From JACPNO01 sp963825405 (GTDB taxonomy: Bacteria > Acidobacteriota > Terriglobia > Bryobacterales > Bryobacteraceae), in NCBI GenBank assembly GCA_963825405.1, contig CAWGTB010000002.1, forward strand, positions 231,279 to 295,278: a stretch of DNA of 64,000 nucleotides, written 5' to 3'. Shown here piece after piece: positions 55,508 through 64,000 of this stretch. A program made the translations under genes and the position numbers. Numbering within the stretch: position 1 is the first letter of the stretch; every line of letters begins with the position of its first letter. A model generated the notes under the pieces. It did no database searches, was not told the origin of the DNA, and saw only the letters and a program-made list of their open reading frames with translations.

Positions 55508-56807
55508 ATGAACTATTTGCCGGGCGACAACGAGCCCACGCAGCGAGTGCGGTGTCCCGTGCACGGCTTCATCAGTTATTCGAGGAACGAGAGAAAGATT
55601 GTTGACCACCCTGTCTTTCAACGGCTGCGGTACGTTAGGCAGCTCGCGATGGAGTACCTTGTCTACCCTGGCGGCGTCCATACTCGCTTCGAACACAGCC
55701 TCGGAGTGATGGAACTGGCAACCCGAGTCTTTGACCGCTTGCTTGAAAGGCACAGGGCCGAGATGGAAAAGGACCTCAAGCAGGTTCCGGAGCTTGCAGA
55801 TCACACCATTGCCAAATCGAGACAGTTGATCCGTTTGATGGCGCTCTTGCATGACGTTGGTCATCCGGCTTTTGCGCATGCAGGAGAGGCCGGGATTCCG
55901 GGCAAGGATCACGGAGAAGGTTTCTATTCATGTGATCCAAGGAGTCCTTGGCAGTCTTCTCGACAGCACTTTTTTTCCCGGCACCTCTGCGGTACTCGTG
56001 CGCCTAATGAATAAATCAGAGGAGCTCGCGTTCTTGAGTCAGTTAGTCTCAGGCGAGATGGACGCCGATCGAGCTGACTACCTGCTTCGAGATTCACTTC
56101 ACTGCGGCGTGAGTTACGGCCTCTACGATGTCGCGAAGCTGGTTGAGGATGTTACTCTGGTTGAAGATCCCGACAGTGGTCGTCTGCAGTTGGCGCTTGA
56201 CCGTGGTGGCGAGCACATGTTTGAAGCCGTGATATTGGCTCGCTATCAAATGAACGTCCAGGTGTACTACCACAAGATTCGGCGGATCTACGATCATTAC
56301 CTGGAAGAGTACAGTAAGAGTTGGGGACCGGAAAACTACAAGACGCTCGACGATGTACTGCTCCATGACGACATGTCGGTGATGATGGAGATCAGAAAAG
56401 ACGTCGGCCGGGACGGACCGCGTCAGCCATGGGCGCGGCGGATCATTGAGCGGCGACATCATCGCGTGGTCCACGAAACAGGCGACAACGCAGACCATGC
56501 CAAGTTGCAGCGTGCGAAACGCATTCTGAAACAACTGAAGAGCTCGTTTGGGTCCGTAGATTTCTACCTCGACGACTCTCCAGTCTCGATCTATAAGCTT
56601 TCAATTCCTGGAGAGCAGGAGGAGCCTCAGGTGCAGCACCTCTATATAAAGGAGCGTAATGGCAATCTCACCCTGCTGGCTCACGAAAGCGCTATCATCA
56701 GCAAGATCCCGAAACGAGTCCGTACGGTGCGAATCTTTGCGGATGGGGATGAGAAAACATTGAAGGAGATCCGTGAACACGTCAAAAACCTGGAGAAGAC
56801 CTTATGA
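55508..56807 (+). CDS. HD-domain phosphohydrolase (dNTPase-like; one frameshift)
   Basis: ATG 55508. RLRYVRQLAMEYLVYPGGVH then TRFEHSLGVMELATRVFDRL, MALLHDVGHPAFAHAGEAGI (HD metal pair) and, after a one-base shift near 55917, LVSGEMDADRADYLLRDSLH. This is the order of H...HD...D motifs in dGTPase/SAMHD1-type enzymes. About 432 residues joined. Members of this family can deplete dNTPs in phage-infected cells. It is close to B. subtilis YwfO in type, and its partner at 56804 is YwgA-like, the same pair as in that species. Stop overlaps the next start (ATGA). Confidence 0.82.
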
Positions 56808-57397
56808 CAACAAGCGGTGAGCTGGTATACTCCAACAACTTGTGCTCTGCCTTTCTGACAGCGATTGTCAAGGCTTTTGAAGAACATCATGCCGGTGGGT
56901 ACCTCGGCAGAACTGCACTCCAGAAGCTCACCTACTTCGTCAAGGTCTTGGGTGCTCCAGTCCCTTGTTCGTTTGGCATCTACACGTACGGTCCATACTC
57001 TGACAAGGTCACCTTTGCTGTGGAGTCGCTCCTTGCCGACGACGTTATAAAGGACAACAGCCCTAATCCAAAATACTCAAACTACCGTCTCGGGCCGAAT
57101 GCCGAGGAGTTGCTCTTCAGTTTCGCCAACGAGTTGCAGCCTCATGAAAACAAGATCCATCAAGCCGTCAAGGCGCTCGGCGCGTTCACGCCGAATGACC
57201 TCGAGTTGATCGCCACTCTTCACTTCATCGCAAGGCGGCAGTTGCAGACCACTGGGAAGACTTCTAAAAAGTTAGCCGTACGAGAATTCAAGATGATCAA
57301 GAAGGACAAATTTTCCGATGAGGACATCAGCACTTGGCACGACGCTTTGGCCAAAGCAGGACTGATTGTGAATCAGAAGGCGGCGGCTGGACTGTAG
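56804..57397 (+). CDS. YwgA-like protein paired with the HD enzyme
   Basis: 197 residues. GGYLGRTALQKLTYFVKVLG then APVPCSFGIYTYGPYSDKVT is the typical core of YwgA/Panacea-like proteins (R.xLQKLxYF...F..Y.YGPYS). LLFSFANELQPHENKIHQAV and DLELIATLHFIARRQLQTTG follow. Panacea domains are known as antitoxin parts in toxin-antitoxin systems. Coupling to an HD nucleotide hydrolase suggests it controls or targets that enzyme. ATG 56804 overlaps the HD stop. Followed 120 bp later by the right attachment repeat. Confidence 0.72.
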   Translation: MTTSGELVYSNNLCSAFLTAIVKAFEEHHAGGYLGRTALQKLTYFVKVLGAPVPCSFGIYTYGPYSDKVTFAVESLLADDVIKDNSPNPKYSNYRLGPNAEELLFSFANELQPHENKIHQAVKALGAFTPNDLELIATLHFIARRQLQTTGKTSKKLAVREFKMIKKDKFSDEDISTWHDALAKAGLIVNQKAAAGL

Positions 57398-57518
57398 ACG
57401 ATTTTGTAGCTGCGAAAGCTTCCTCTTTCCACAAAGGCCAACAAATTTCCGCATCCTTCCTGCAACAGATTGAAACCTAAGGAGCGGGAAACAGGGCATT
57501 TTCCCGAGTGGCCAGAAT

Positions 57519-57567
57519 CTGCCTTGGGCGCAGGGGGTCGGGAGTTCGAATCTCCCCGCCCCGACCA
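57519..57567 (+). repeat. Right attachment-site repeat (attR-like) from tRNA-Pro
   Basis: Exact 49-bp copy of the last part of tRNA-Pro (966-1014), from the anticodon stem to CCA. The upstream half of the tRNA (acceptor 5' strand and D-arm) is missing, so it is not a gene. It marks the right border of the putative island and is followed by unrelated sequence. This is the only further copy noticed in the window. Confidence 0.88.
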
Positions 57568-57764
57568 AACTCTTCAATACTTTAGATGGGCATAAGGATG
57601 ACACTCGATGCCCATGTCGACACAGAGAGGCTCTACGCCAACAATGGGGGCAACCCCCGATCCCGAACTGATTTCTAAGGCCAAGGCCGATGACAAGTTA
57701 TCGGCGTTTGTGCCAGTCCCAAATCCGAGGCTGGATGGGCGCGAAAACGCCAATGAAGCGACTG

Positions 57765-58647
57765 CTACGCAGTGAGTTGTTGCTGATAATGAAAACGGAG
57801 CGCTTCAAGATTCCCTTGCCTGATCCTGTCGAAAAGTCGGTCTATCGCGATTGCATCGATGAGATGCCTCGGGTACGTTGTGCCCTTACAGAATTTGCGA
57901 AACAGATACATGAGCAAGGAGTAGCCGAATGCGCCAATCAGGTGCCCGCAACAATCTGTCAGCGGATCGGTTCGCACCTTGCTCCCAGCCGTAATCGCAC
58001 CGGTTCTCTGTGCTTTTACGGTTCTCATGCATTGCCTAAGAGCCTCTTTGTTCAACGCAGGAACGACCCCGCGAGCCACTAGTAAGACTTTCTGTGGCGA
58101 TTGACGCGGAACAAATGCGATGCCATGCTTGACGCACAGAAAGTCGGCATATGTGACCCGTCGCATGTCTCGCTTGAAATCGCTAAACGCGTTCGCGAGC
58201 ACCTCGTTCACTTTTATTGTGTTACGGCAGACTCCGCACACCATGTAAAACACTTCTTCCAAAACTTCTTGTCGCCAAACATCATTTTCCCAACTGTAGC
58301 CAAAGGTATACAGCACTTTCGGACTTTTAATCGCCAGACCGAGGAGATGATCAAAATCGCGATCCATCGCCACATAGACGCCCGTCACGGCGCCACTGGC
58401 CACTTGTCGCGCGATGGCGATTAGCGTTGCCTTTGAACCTACAGCTCGGAATTGAACGGCGATCGTGGGGCCAAGTTGGCTGAAGCATCTCTGCCAAAAT
58501 ACAATGTCTTGCGACTCGGTATTGAATCCTCCCGACTGCACATCCGCGAGCGTTCGGCTCTCGCCTCCCTCGACGAAAACAATAGCGTCTACGCCTGAAA
58601 ATATATGGAGATTGGAAAGCCCCGCGGGGGTCCGTTCGAAACGTCAT
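57765..58647 (-). CDS. DUF4435/TOPRIM-like protein, AriB-like (one frameshift)
   Basis: ATG 58647 overlaps the ATPase stop (ATGA). After a one-base shift in a C/G run near 58625 it reads LSNLHIFSGVDAIVFVEGGE, a TOPRIM-like Glu strand, then FRAVGSKATLIAIARQVASG and GVYVAMDRDFDHLLGLAIKS (Asp-x-Asp). VLYTFGYSWENDVWRQEVLE follows. This layout matches DUF4435 proteins, the AriB effector of PARIS, which cuts tRNA after release from AriA. About 293 residues, similar to AriB. The C-terminal half is helical. Confidence 0.72.
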
Positions 58648-59911
58648 GCGAGTATCTCTCGCATGTCAAAAACGCGCGAACTGTAGGAGCTGACAATATC
58701 CGGTGAGTGCGTCGCAAACAGGATTTGAGCGTGTGGGTTCATTACCTGTAAATTACTGATCAGTTGTTCCTGCCAGTTTACGTGCAGAGACAACTCAGGC
58801 TCGTCGGCGATGTATATCCAAGCGGCTTTTTGCTGCAACAAGGCCTCGCCCAAAATGATTAAAAGTTGTTTCTCGCCGGAGGACAGTTCGGTCAGAGGGA
58901 GCTTCGCATTTGAGTCTGCTACCACGCTTATCAGTTCGTTCTTTTCGTTGACATGATAGGTTTTTCTAGTCATCATGCCGTTTAAAATCCGCAGGAATTC
59001 TTCCCGGGGTGCGTATATCTCCTTCTGTCGCTCGCCCAGTTTGTGCCACTCCTGAACAAGCGAATGTATTCGCGCCATCGCAATCAACGCTGAGAGCTGT
59101 CCGGTGTTGAAGCCTTTCTGCTGTTCCACGGCACCTATCGCCGATGAAACAAGTGCAAAATGCTGTTCTACCTTACCCGCGAAAGCCTGCTGATTCATCC
59201 CGAACTGCTCGAAAATCTGAACCAGCGCGGCGTTTCTTCCCCCAAGTTCAATTTCAGAATCGTTGTTAAGAAATTGCCTGGAGTCTGCTGATCTATGAGC
59301 GACAAGAATACGGTTTCTTGGAACTTGGCTACCTCGGCTTCGCCCTGCCTAATCAACAAGGAGAAATATTTGACGAGATCGTTCGCCATCTGATCGAGCT
59401 TTTTATCCACTGTCGATTCGAAACTCCTGTCCTCTTGTGTTCGCAGTGCCTGGGAGCGGTGGATTGAGAGCCAGCTTACGTTGGTCAGCTTCCTCAGATG
59501 CTCAACTATCGTTGTGGCGCGACGTCGAATCAGCTCGCGTGCGTGATGCTCGCGGAAAAGAGAGGTTTGCTGGAATTCATCGAGAGAATACACCTTACCT
59601 GGATCGTGGGCTTGGTCGCGGATTCGGAATGAAACCTGCGGGAATGATGATCCCTTTCGCGGGTTTTTTTCAATTTCGATAGAGGGTCTGCGTTTGCTCT
59701 TTACATCGGCCAACTGGATTTGCAATTTTTCGAACGGTAGGCGATCGAGCGTTTGAAGGTCAGCACTGAGGCCAGCCGCGATCATATTAATTAACGTGGT
59801 CTTTCCAGAACCATTGACCCCGATCAGAAAGTTAACGTCGCGGTGGAAGTCCAGCGTGAAATCCTTGGTTCCCCAAAAGCCCTCAACCCGCACACTCCGC
59901 AATATGTTCAT
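58644..59911 (-). CDS. AAA/ABC-type ATPase, AriA-like (one frameshift)
   Basis: MNILRSVRVEGFWGTKDFTL begins the fold, FHRDVNFLIGVNGSGKTTLI is Walker A. After a shift in a G run near 59245 come LTELSSGEKQLLIILGEALL (ABC signature), AAWIYIADEPELSLHVNWQE (Walker B with D-E) and ILFATHSPDIVSSY (His switch). About 422 residues joined, an SMC/OLD-like ATPase as in AriA of PARIS. AriA senses phage anti-restriction proteins and holds AriB until triggered. Tight ATGA coupling with the DUF4435 gene supports the assignment. It could alternatively be another ATPase-TOPRIM defence pair. Confidence 0.75.
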
Positions 59912-60075
59912 TCGTCTTCCTTCCCGAAATATGTCTCAGCAATTGTATTAAAATCAAAACCTCGGTGAAGAGCGGACCGCGCACAAGCACCCGCCGAAGG
60001 TGGCAAGGCGGTGTGGACGGGGGTCCCCCAGGGTTCCGGTTGCCGAGAGTTCATCGTCAGGTATAATTGCGGCTG

Positions 60076-60378
60076 ATGGCGCAAAGTAAACTCGAAATGA
60101 TCCAGACACTGCAAGGTGCTGGAAACTTGCTGCTAGACGGGCACGCCATGCCCATCAAATACACAATTTGGATTTTCCAAGAGATGCTGGATGATGGAGC
60201 GGGACGTTCGATACCCGGCTTGAAGAGCGCGACGGGAAGGCTGGCCGACTGGAAAGCGAGCGAGGCAATAAAGGCCGTTGGGCGCACGGTTCAGCTTGTC
60301 CTCCAGGACGGACAGCACTCGGACGTTATATTGACTGATGCAAATGGGGCCTTCAGCGTCAGTGGTCCAATTGGCTAG
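60076..60378 (+). CDS. Small protein of unknown function
   Basis: 100 residues from ATG 60076, MAQSKLEMIQTLQGAGNLLL then DGHAMPIKYTIWIFQEMLDD and GRLADWKASEAIKAVGRTVQ, with VLQDGQHSDVILTDANGAFS near the end. The middle reads as a helix pair and the end as a beta hairpin. Note that DGQHS here is not the DGQHR box; its context differs. Not recognised. Divergent to the AriA-like gene. Confidence 0.5.
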   Translation: MAQSKLEMIQTLQGAGNLLLDGHAMPIKYTIWIFQEMLDDGAGRSIPGLKSATGRLADWKASEAIKAVGRTVQLVLQDGQHSDVILTDANGAFSVSGPIG

Positions 60379-60554
60379 ACCGATTCAAAGTAATGCCTGA
60401 AACTGCGGCTGCCGGCAGGCTCTTTGGCGTGAAGTGAATCCTCTGGTGAGCCGCTAGAGGTTCAGAGAACCCTTCCTGTTAACCCCAGTCAGTAGTCCCG
60501 GAATATCCACTGCCATCTTGTGCCGGGCGCCAAACGGGAAATAAGATCGTTAAC

Positions 60555-61431
60555 GTGGAAGCAGTTACCGTACAACCCGAGACTCCGACCGCGGGCCATG
60601 ACGCCGCGCTGCAACCATCTGCCGGAGCCAAGTTCGCGCGGCGGGCGCTGATTACCGCCTGCCTGTTGGCCGCGATGGCTGATTTCTTTTACATCGGCAG
60701 CGTATTCGGCCGGCACTACGAATTTCAGCGCCTGGTCTACGAGATGCCGAACGATGCCAACGTTGCGGCCGCCTTCCGCAGAACGTTGCGCATTCAACCC
60801 AGCTATGGGCAATTCCAACAGGACTTGTGGGTATTGCTCGCCGAAGCCAAGGGTAAGAAGAACGGGTACTACGTGGATGTCGGCTCGGCCGATGGCGAAT
60901 TTATCTCCAACACTTTCCTGCTGGACCAGATGGGCTGGAAAGGCGTCTGCATCGATCCGTTCCCCAAGAACATGGCCAAGCGCACCTGCCAGGTGTTTGC
61001 CCAGCCGGTCTTCAGCGAAAGCGGCAAGAAACTGCTATTCCGCGCGGCGGGCGACTTAGGCGGCATCGAGAAAGATTTGGGGAAATTTAAAACGGAGCTT
61101 GCCGCCGCGCCAATGGTGGAGGTGGTTACCGCCACGCTCGACGAGCTGTTGGCGAAGGCCCATGCGCCCCAGTGGATCGACTATATGAATATCGATGTCG
61201 AGGGCGCTGAATTCGATGCACTGCGCGGCTTGTCGCTCGACCGCTACCAAGTCGGCGCATTTACAATCGAGCACAATTTCGAGCCCGAAAAGCGAGCCAA
61301 GATTCAGCAGCTACTGGAAGGTAGGGGGATACGTCCGGGTTCGTTCCTGGGAGGTCGACGACTATTACGTCCACCCGAGCATGGCCGGCCGCTACAAGAC
61401 CACTCTCAGCTATGCGTCGCGCCAGCAATAA
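60555..61431 (+). CDS. FkbM-family SAM methyltransferase (one frameshift)
   Basis: GTG 60555. After an N-terminal membrane helix (FARRALITACLLAAMADFFY) the methyltransferase core reads KNGYYVDVGSADGEFISNTF (SAM loop), WKGVCIDPFPKNMAKRTCQV and YMNIDVEGAEFDALRGLSLD, the FkbM signature. A frame break in GGGGG near 61322 separates the end VRSWEVDDYYVHPSMAGRYK, which restores the family C-terminus up to TAA at 61431. FkbM-type enzymes O-methylate sugars or polyketides. Without a sugar cluster nearby the acceptor is unknown. Outside the island. Confidence 0.8.
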
Positions 61432-61693
61432 AGAAATACCTGATTCTTTTCCCGCTCCATTCGCACTCAGTTAATGGAACCGGTCGTATCACCAAAGGCA
61501 ACACCGGCGGGCACCAGATGACGCCTCCAGGCGAATTCTTATAGAATACCTGTGTTTATTTCCTGGGCATTTGTATGAAATCTGGACAGAATGATACAGT
61601 AGAATTGGCGGCCGAAACGGGGCCCGTCCTTTAGAAGCAGTACTTTGGATATTGGCCGCTGGATTGCAAACTCATGGGCAGGAGTCGAACGAT

Positions 61694-62017
61694 ATGCCAT
61701 CGGAAATCAACAGATTTGAAGTGGGCCACAAACCAGCTCGTCTGGCGGATGCCGGCAAGCGCCTGAAGACAGCTCGCAAGGGCTGCAATCTGCGCCACCA
61801 GGACGTCGTCGCCAAAACCCGGCGCATTGCCCGGACGCTGGGCCCAGAGTTCGCCATCCCGATGAGCCGCCTGGCGGACATCGAAGACGGCCGCATGATT
61901 CCGACCATCTACAAGCTCTCCTCCCTTTGCGCTGTGTACCGCCTGGAAATGCCGCAGGTGCTGAAATGGTACGGCGTGCAAAATCGTCCGCTCCTCAAAA
62001 GCGCTGCCGCCGCATAA
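61694..62017 (+). CDS. XRE-like helix-turn-helix protein
   Basis: 107 residues from ATG 61694. RLADAGKRLKTARKGCNLRH then QDVVAKTRRIARTLGPEFAI and MSRLADIEDGRMIPTIYKLS form a five-helix Cro/C1-type domain with an insertion between helices 2 and 3. LCAVYRLEMPQVLKWYGVQN is the last helix. A small regulator. Its stop codon overlaps the convergent glycosyltransferase end by 23 bp. Longer frames upstream lack homology. Confidence 0.72.
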   Translation: MPSEINRFEVGHKPARLADAGKRLKTARKGCNLRHQDVVAKTRRIARTLGPEFAIPMSRLADIEDGRMIPTIYKLSSLCAVYRLEMPQVLKWYGVQNRPLLKSAAAA

Positions 62018-63638
62018 GCGGGTCCGGTGCAGTCGCTTTGAACTGATACACCGCGTTCCACTGGCCCCGATACACACAGTGGAACGCGGTATCGTTTGCC
62101 AGAATCTGTTTCACCTCGTTGCGTTCCCCTTCTGCCAGTTCCCGGTGAAAATCTGCCTCGGTCGTAAATAGATACTGCAAGCCCCAGTGACCAGCGAAGT
62201 CCGCCATCGAGTGGAAGGGCCGCAGGATGAGTTCTCTTTCTCCGTAATACAAAGGCATCGGCGCAAGACGGAAGCTGACGGCCGGCTGTCCGGTGTAAAG
62301 AAAAAAAACCGGATCGTCATAGGCGGAAAAAGGTCCGCCGGGAGCGTTGCTGCGAATCCAGTCATACACCACGCGATTGCTGGCGACTACCGCGCGGTCT
62401 TGTTTCAGAATTGCGGGAAGGATCTGTGTAATCGCCCGAAAGTTGAGAAGTACTCCCCAAGTCGCGAGCGCGATGAGCGCCAGCGCGATGCCGCCCGCAA
62501 CCGCGCGGTTGGCCGTCGTTGCCGCCGCCTTCACCAGACCGGCCAGAAGGCGGATTTCACTTGCGAGTCCGGCCGCCAGCAGCGGAAACACCGGGATCAC
62601 GAAACGCTCGTTGGGCGGATAGTGCCACACCAGCAGCATGGCGAGGTACACCGCCGCGAATGCGTGATAGTGTGTGAAGCCGCGCCGCAGCCCCAGTCGC
62701 ACGGCCCCGAGAATGGCGCCGATCGCCAGAAACCGCGCCAGATAGACGGCACTTGCGGACTTGCCATCATCGAAAATGATGAGGCCCGCGATTCCGCTGA
62801 AAAGGCTGTCGAGATTCTTCCAAATCAGAAAGGGCAAATCACGCGGGCCGACGTTGAGAAGCTGAAAACCGAAATAGTCGGTGTAGTAAATCGTCGTGAG
62901 ATCGGTCGCGGTAGCGCGGTGTGCGTGCACCCAGGCCATCCAAGCGACAATCGCCGGCGCCATCACCAAGACGAACCCGAGCGCGCGGCGGCGCTGGCCG
63001 CGTAGTATCAGCATCAGGGGAACCGTCGCGATCAGCGGCAGCGCGGCGGCCTTGGTGAGATAGGCGCACACCGCCAAAAGTCCCGCCGCCGGCGCCAGCC
63101 ATTCCGGGGACGCAGCATTTCCCGCGCGTTCGGCCAGCATCAGCGCCGCCAAGAGAAAGCAGGAGAACAACAGATCGCTCATTACCGTCATGCTGTAGAA
63201 CATCAACGACGGACTCAGCGCAAACACGCCGCAGAGAATGGCGCTGCCCCAATCGCTGAAGCCCACATCGCGAAACCAGCGCGACGAAGCCAGCAGGTAC
63301 ACCGGCAGCAAAGCCCACATCGCCAGCATCGCCAGCTGCAAGTTTTCGGGAAAACGCGGATCGATCCGCCAAATTGCCGACAGCAGCGCCGGCAGTAGGG
63401 GCGGATACTTGGTCTGGTACGGGCGGCCTGGCAAGCTCAGAATCCGGTATCCAGCGCCCGTGGCCAGCGATTTGGCGCAGACGAAGTAAATGCTATCGTC
63501 GTGAAGATGTCCAAAATGCGGCATGTCCCGCGAGTTCCACGCCAGACGCGCAGCCGGCCCGAGCGCCAGCATCACCATCGCGATAAGCAAATAGCGCCGC
63601 ACATTACTGTTATCGGCCTGGCGGAGAAAAGCCAACAT
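61995..63638 (-). CDS. GT39/ArnT-like membrane glycosyltransferase
   Basis: 547 residues with about ten membrane helices. HLHDDSIYFVCAKSLATGAG has the Asp-Asp in the first loop and LPGRPYQTKYPPLLPALLSA the YPP motif of GT-C (PMT/ArnT) enzymes. FALSPSLMFYSMTVMSDLLF and LLVWHYPPNERFVIPVFPLL follow. A ~100-residue periplasmic C-terminal domain (FFLYTGQPAVSFRLAPMPLY) ends the protein. These enzymes move sugars from polyprenyl carriers to lipid or protein. Start ATG 63638 is only 2 bp from the divergent start at 63641. Confidence 0.85.
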   Translation of the reverse strand: MLAFLRQADNSNVRRYLLIAMVMLALGPAARLAWNSRDMPHFGHLHDDSIYFVCAKSLATGAGYRILSLPGRPYQTKYPPLLPALLSAIWRIDPRFPENLQLAMLAMWALLPVYLLASSRWFRDVGFSDWGSAILCGVFALSPSLMFYSMTVMSDLLFSCFLLAALMLAERAGNAASPEWLAPAAGLLAVCAYLTKAAALPLIATVPLMLILRGQRRRALGFVLVMAPAIVAWMAWVHAHRATATDLTTIYYTDYFGFQLLNVGPRDLPFLIWKNLDSLFSGIAGLIIFDDGKSASAVYLARFLAIGAILGAVRLGLRRGFTHYHAFAAVYLAMLLVWHYPPNERFVIPVFPLLAAGLASEIRLLAGLVKAAATTANRAVAGGIALALIALATWGVLLNFRAITQILPAILKQDRAVVASNRVVYDWIRSNAPGGPFSAYDDPVFFLYTGQPAVSFRLAPMPLYYGERELILRPFHSMADFAGHWGLQYLFTTEADFHRELAEGERNEVKQILANDTAFHCVYRGQWNAVYQFKATAPDPLMRRQRF

Positions 63639-63640
63639 TC

Positions 63641-64000
63641 ATGAAAATTGTCTTCTGGGGCGCGGCCGGCGATGTCACCGGCTCGCGCCACTACCTGGAA
63701 AGCGGCGGCAAGCGCTATTTGCTCGATTGCGGCATGTATCAGGGACACCGCAAGGAAGCCGAGGCGCGTAATCGCGACTTTCCGTTTCCGCCGGAATCCG
63801 TTGAAGCCGTGGTGCTCTCTCACGCTCACATCGACCACAAGCGGGAATCTGCCACTGCTGGTGAAGAACGGCTTCGCAGGGCCGATTTACGCCACGCCTG
63901 CCACCATCGATCTCTGCGGCGCGATGTTGCGCGATACGGCCCATATTCAGGAAAGGGATGTCGAATGGGTCAACAAGCGCCGTTCCCGTCGAGGCGCGGG
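63641..64000 (+). CDS. MBL-fold beta-CASP nuclease, N-terminal part (one frameshift, cut by window edge)
   Basis: MKIVFWGAAGDVTGSRHYLE, KRYLLDCGMYQGHRKEAEAR and AVVLSHAHIDH (metal motif HxHxDH) are the start of an RNase J/CPSF-type metallo-beta-lactamase. Directly after IDH one extra A near 63838 (CACAAGCGGG for CACAGCGGG) breaks the frame. Corrected, it reads SGNLPLLVKNGFAGPIYATP and continues to the edge. Normal members are 430-560 residues, so about a quarter is here. This break in a strongly conserved motif is good evidence that at least some frameshifts in the window are sequencing errors. Confidence 0.85.
   Translation, partial: MKIVFWGAAGDVTGSRHYLESGGKRYLLDCGMYQGHRKEAEARNRDFPFPPESVEAVVLSHAHIDHKRESATAGEERLRRADLRHACHHRSLRRDVARYGPYSGKGCRMGQQAPFPSRRG

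Noticed and set aside
57519..57567. A second tRNA-Pro gene
   Set aside because: The 5' acceptor strand and D-arm are missing; only the 3' 49 nt are present, so it is an attachment-site copy.
60310..60330. DGQHS in the small ORF at 60076 as a third DGQHR protein
   Set aside because: The last residue is Ser, the protein has only 100 residues and the surrounding helices do not match the DndB-like fold.

Overview
Organism and nature of the window. This is bacterial DNA of fairly high GC. A PEP-CTERM surface protein, ToxR/CadC-like membrane regulators with a C-terminal sensor half, a LodA-type quinone oxidase and many short regulators would fit a soil Acidobacteriota-like genome. That is an inference from gene content; no ribosomal gene is present to prove it. 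The key structural fact is a 49-bp exact direct repeat. The 3' part of an intact tRNA-Pro(UGG) gene at 966-1014 is repeated at 57519-57567. The ~56.6 kb between the copies therefore looks like a genomic island inserted at the 3' end of tRNA-Pro, and it is packed with accessory and defence-type genes.

Layout. 1-0.9 kb: chromosomal flank (MaoC-like hydratase, tRNA-Pro). 1.4-5.2 kb: secreted proteins, including a hydrolase with five 300-bp repeats and a PEP-CTERM protein. 5.4-13 kb: two tandem paralogous membrane regulators, a degenerate receiver protein, a TPR regulator, an amidase and a RuvC-like/HTH pair. 13.4-15.4 kb: large serine recombinase. 15.5-18.6 kb: caspase-helicase fusion. 19.4-24.4 kb: heavily frameshifted integrative-element module (D12 methylase, TraG/HerA-like ATPase, replication-relaxation-like protein, zinc ribbon, tyrosine integrase). 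24.5-26.6 kb: ubiquitin-like cassette (Ubl, E2, JAB peptidase, E1). 26.7-33.1 kb: divergent six-gene locus of ParB-like proteins, SNF2 helicase, PD-(D/E)XK nuclease and D12 methylase. 33.1-34.1 kb: IS1595-type transposase. 34.4-40.5 kb: six-gene operon with two DGQHR (DndB-like) proteins, a B12-type radical SAM enzyme, an HSP90-like ATPase and a HEPN-like protein. 40.6-44.8 kb: Pycsar-type cyclase and membrane effector, preceded in the same operon by a GAF-GAF histidine kinase and a receiver protein. 46.2-55.4 kb: tyrosinase and a LodA-type oxidase fused to a heme-oxygenase-like diiron domain, with its LodB-type flavoprotein. 55.5-57.4 kb: HD phosphohydrolase with a YwgA-like partner. Beyond the right repeat lie a PARIS-like AriA/AriB pair, an FkbM methyltransferase, a GT39-type glycosyltransferase and the start of an MBL-fold nuclease.

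How the genes work together. At least six separable units look like anti-phage or conflict systems: caspase-helicase, Ubl conjugation, ParB/SNF2/nuclease/methylase, DGQHR/radical SAM/ATPase, Pycsar plus kinase, and HD/YwgA. A seventh, PARIS-like, lies just outside the repeat. The most novel-looking arrangements are the kinase-receiver-Pycsar operon, the DGQHR/radical SAM operon, the divergent ParB/SNF2/methylase locus and the LodA-diiron fusion.

Caution. Single-base frameshifts occur across the whole window, often at homopolymers, and also in genes that should be intact, such as the MBL nuclease and the FkbM methyltransferase. Many are probably sequencing errors, so most broken genes here are described as genes with a frameshift. 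Only the 19.4-24.4 kb module, where the density is clearly higher, is called degenerate.
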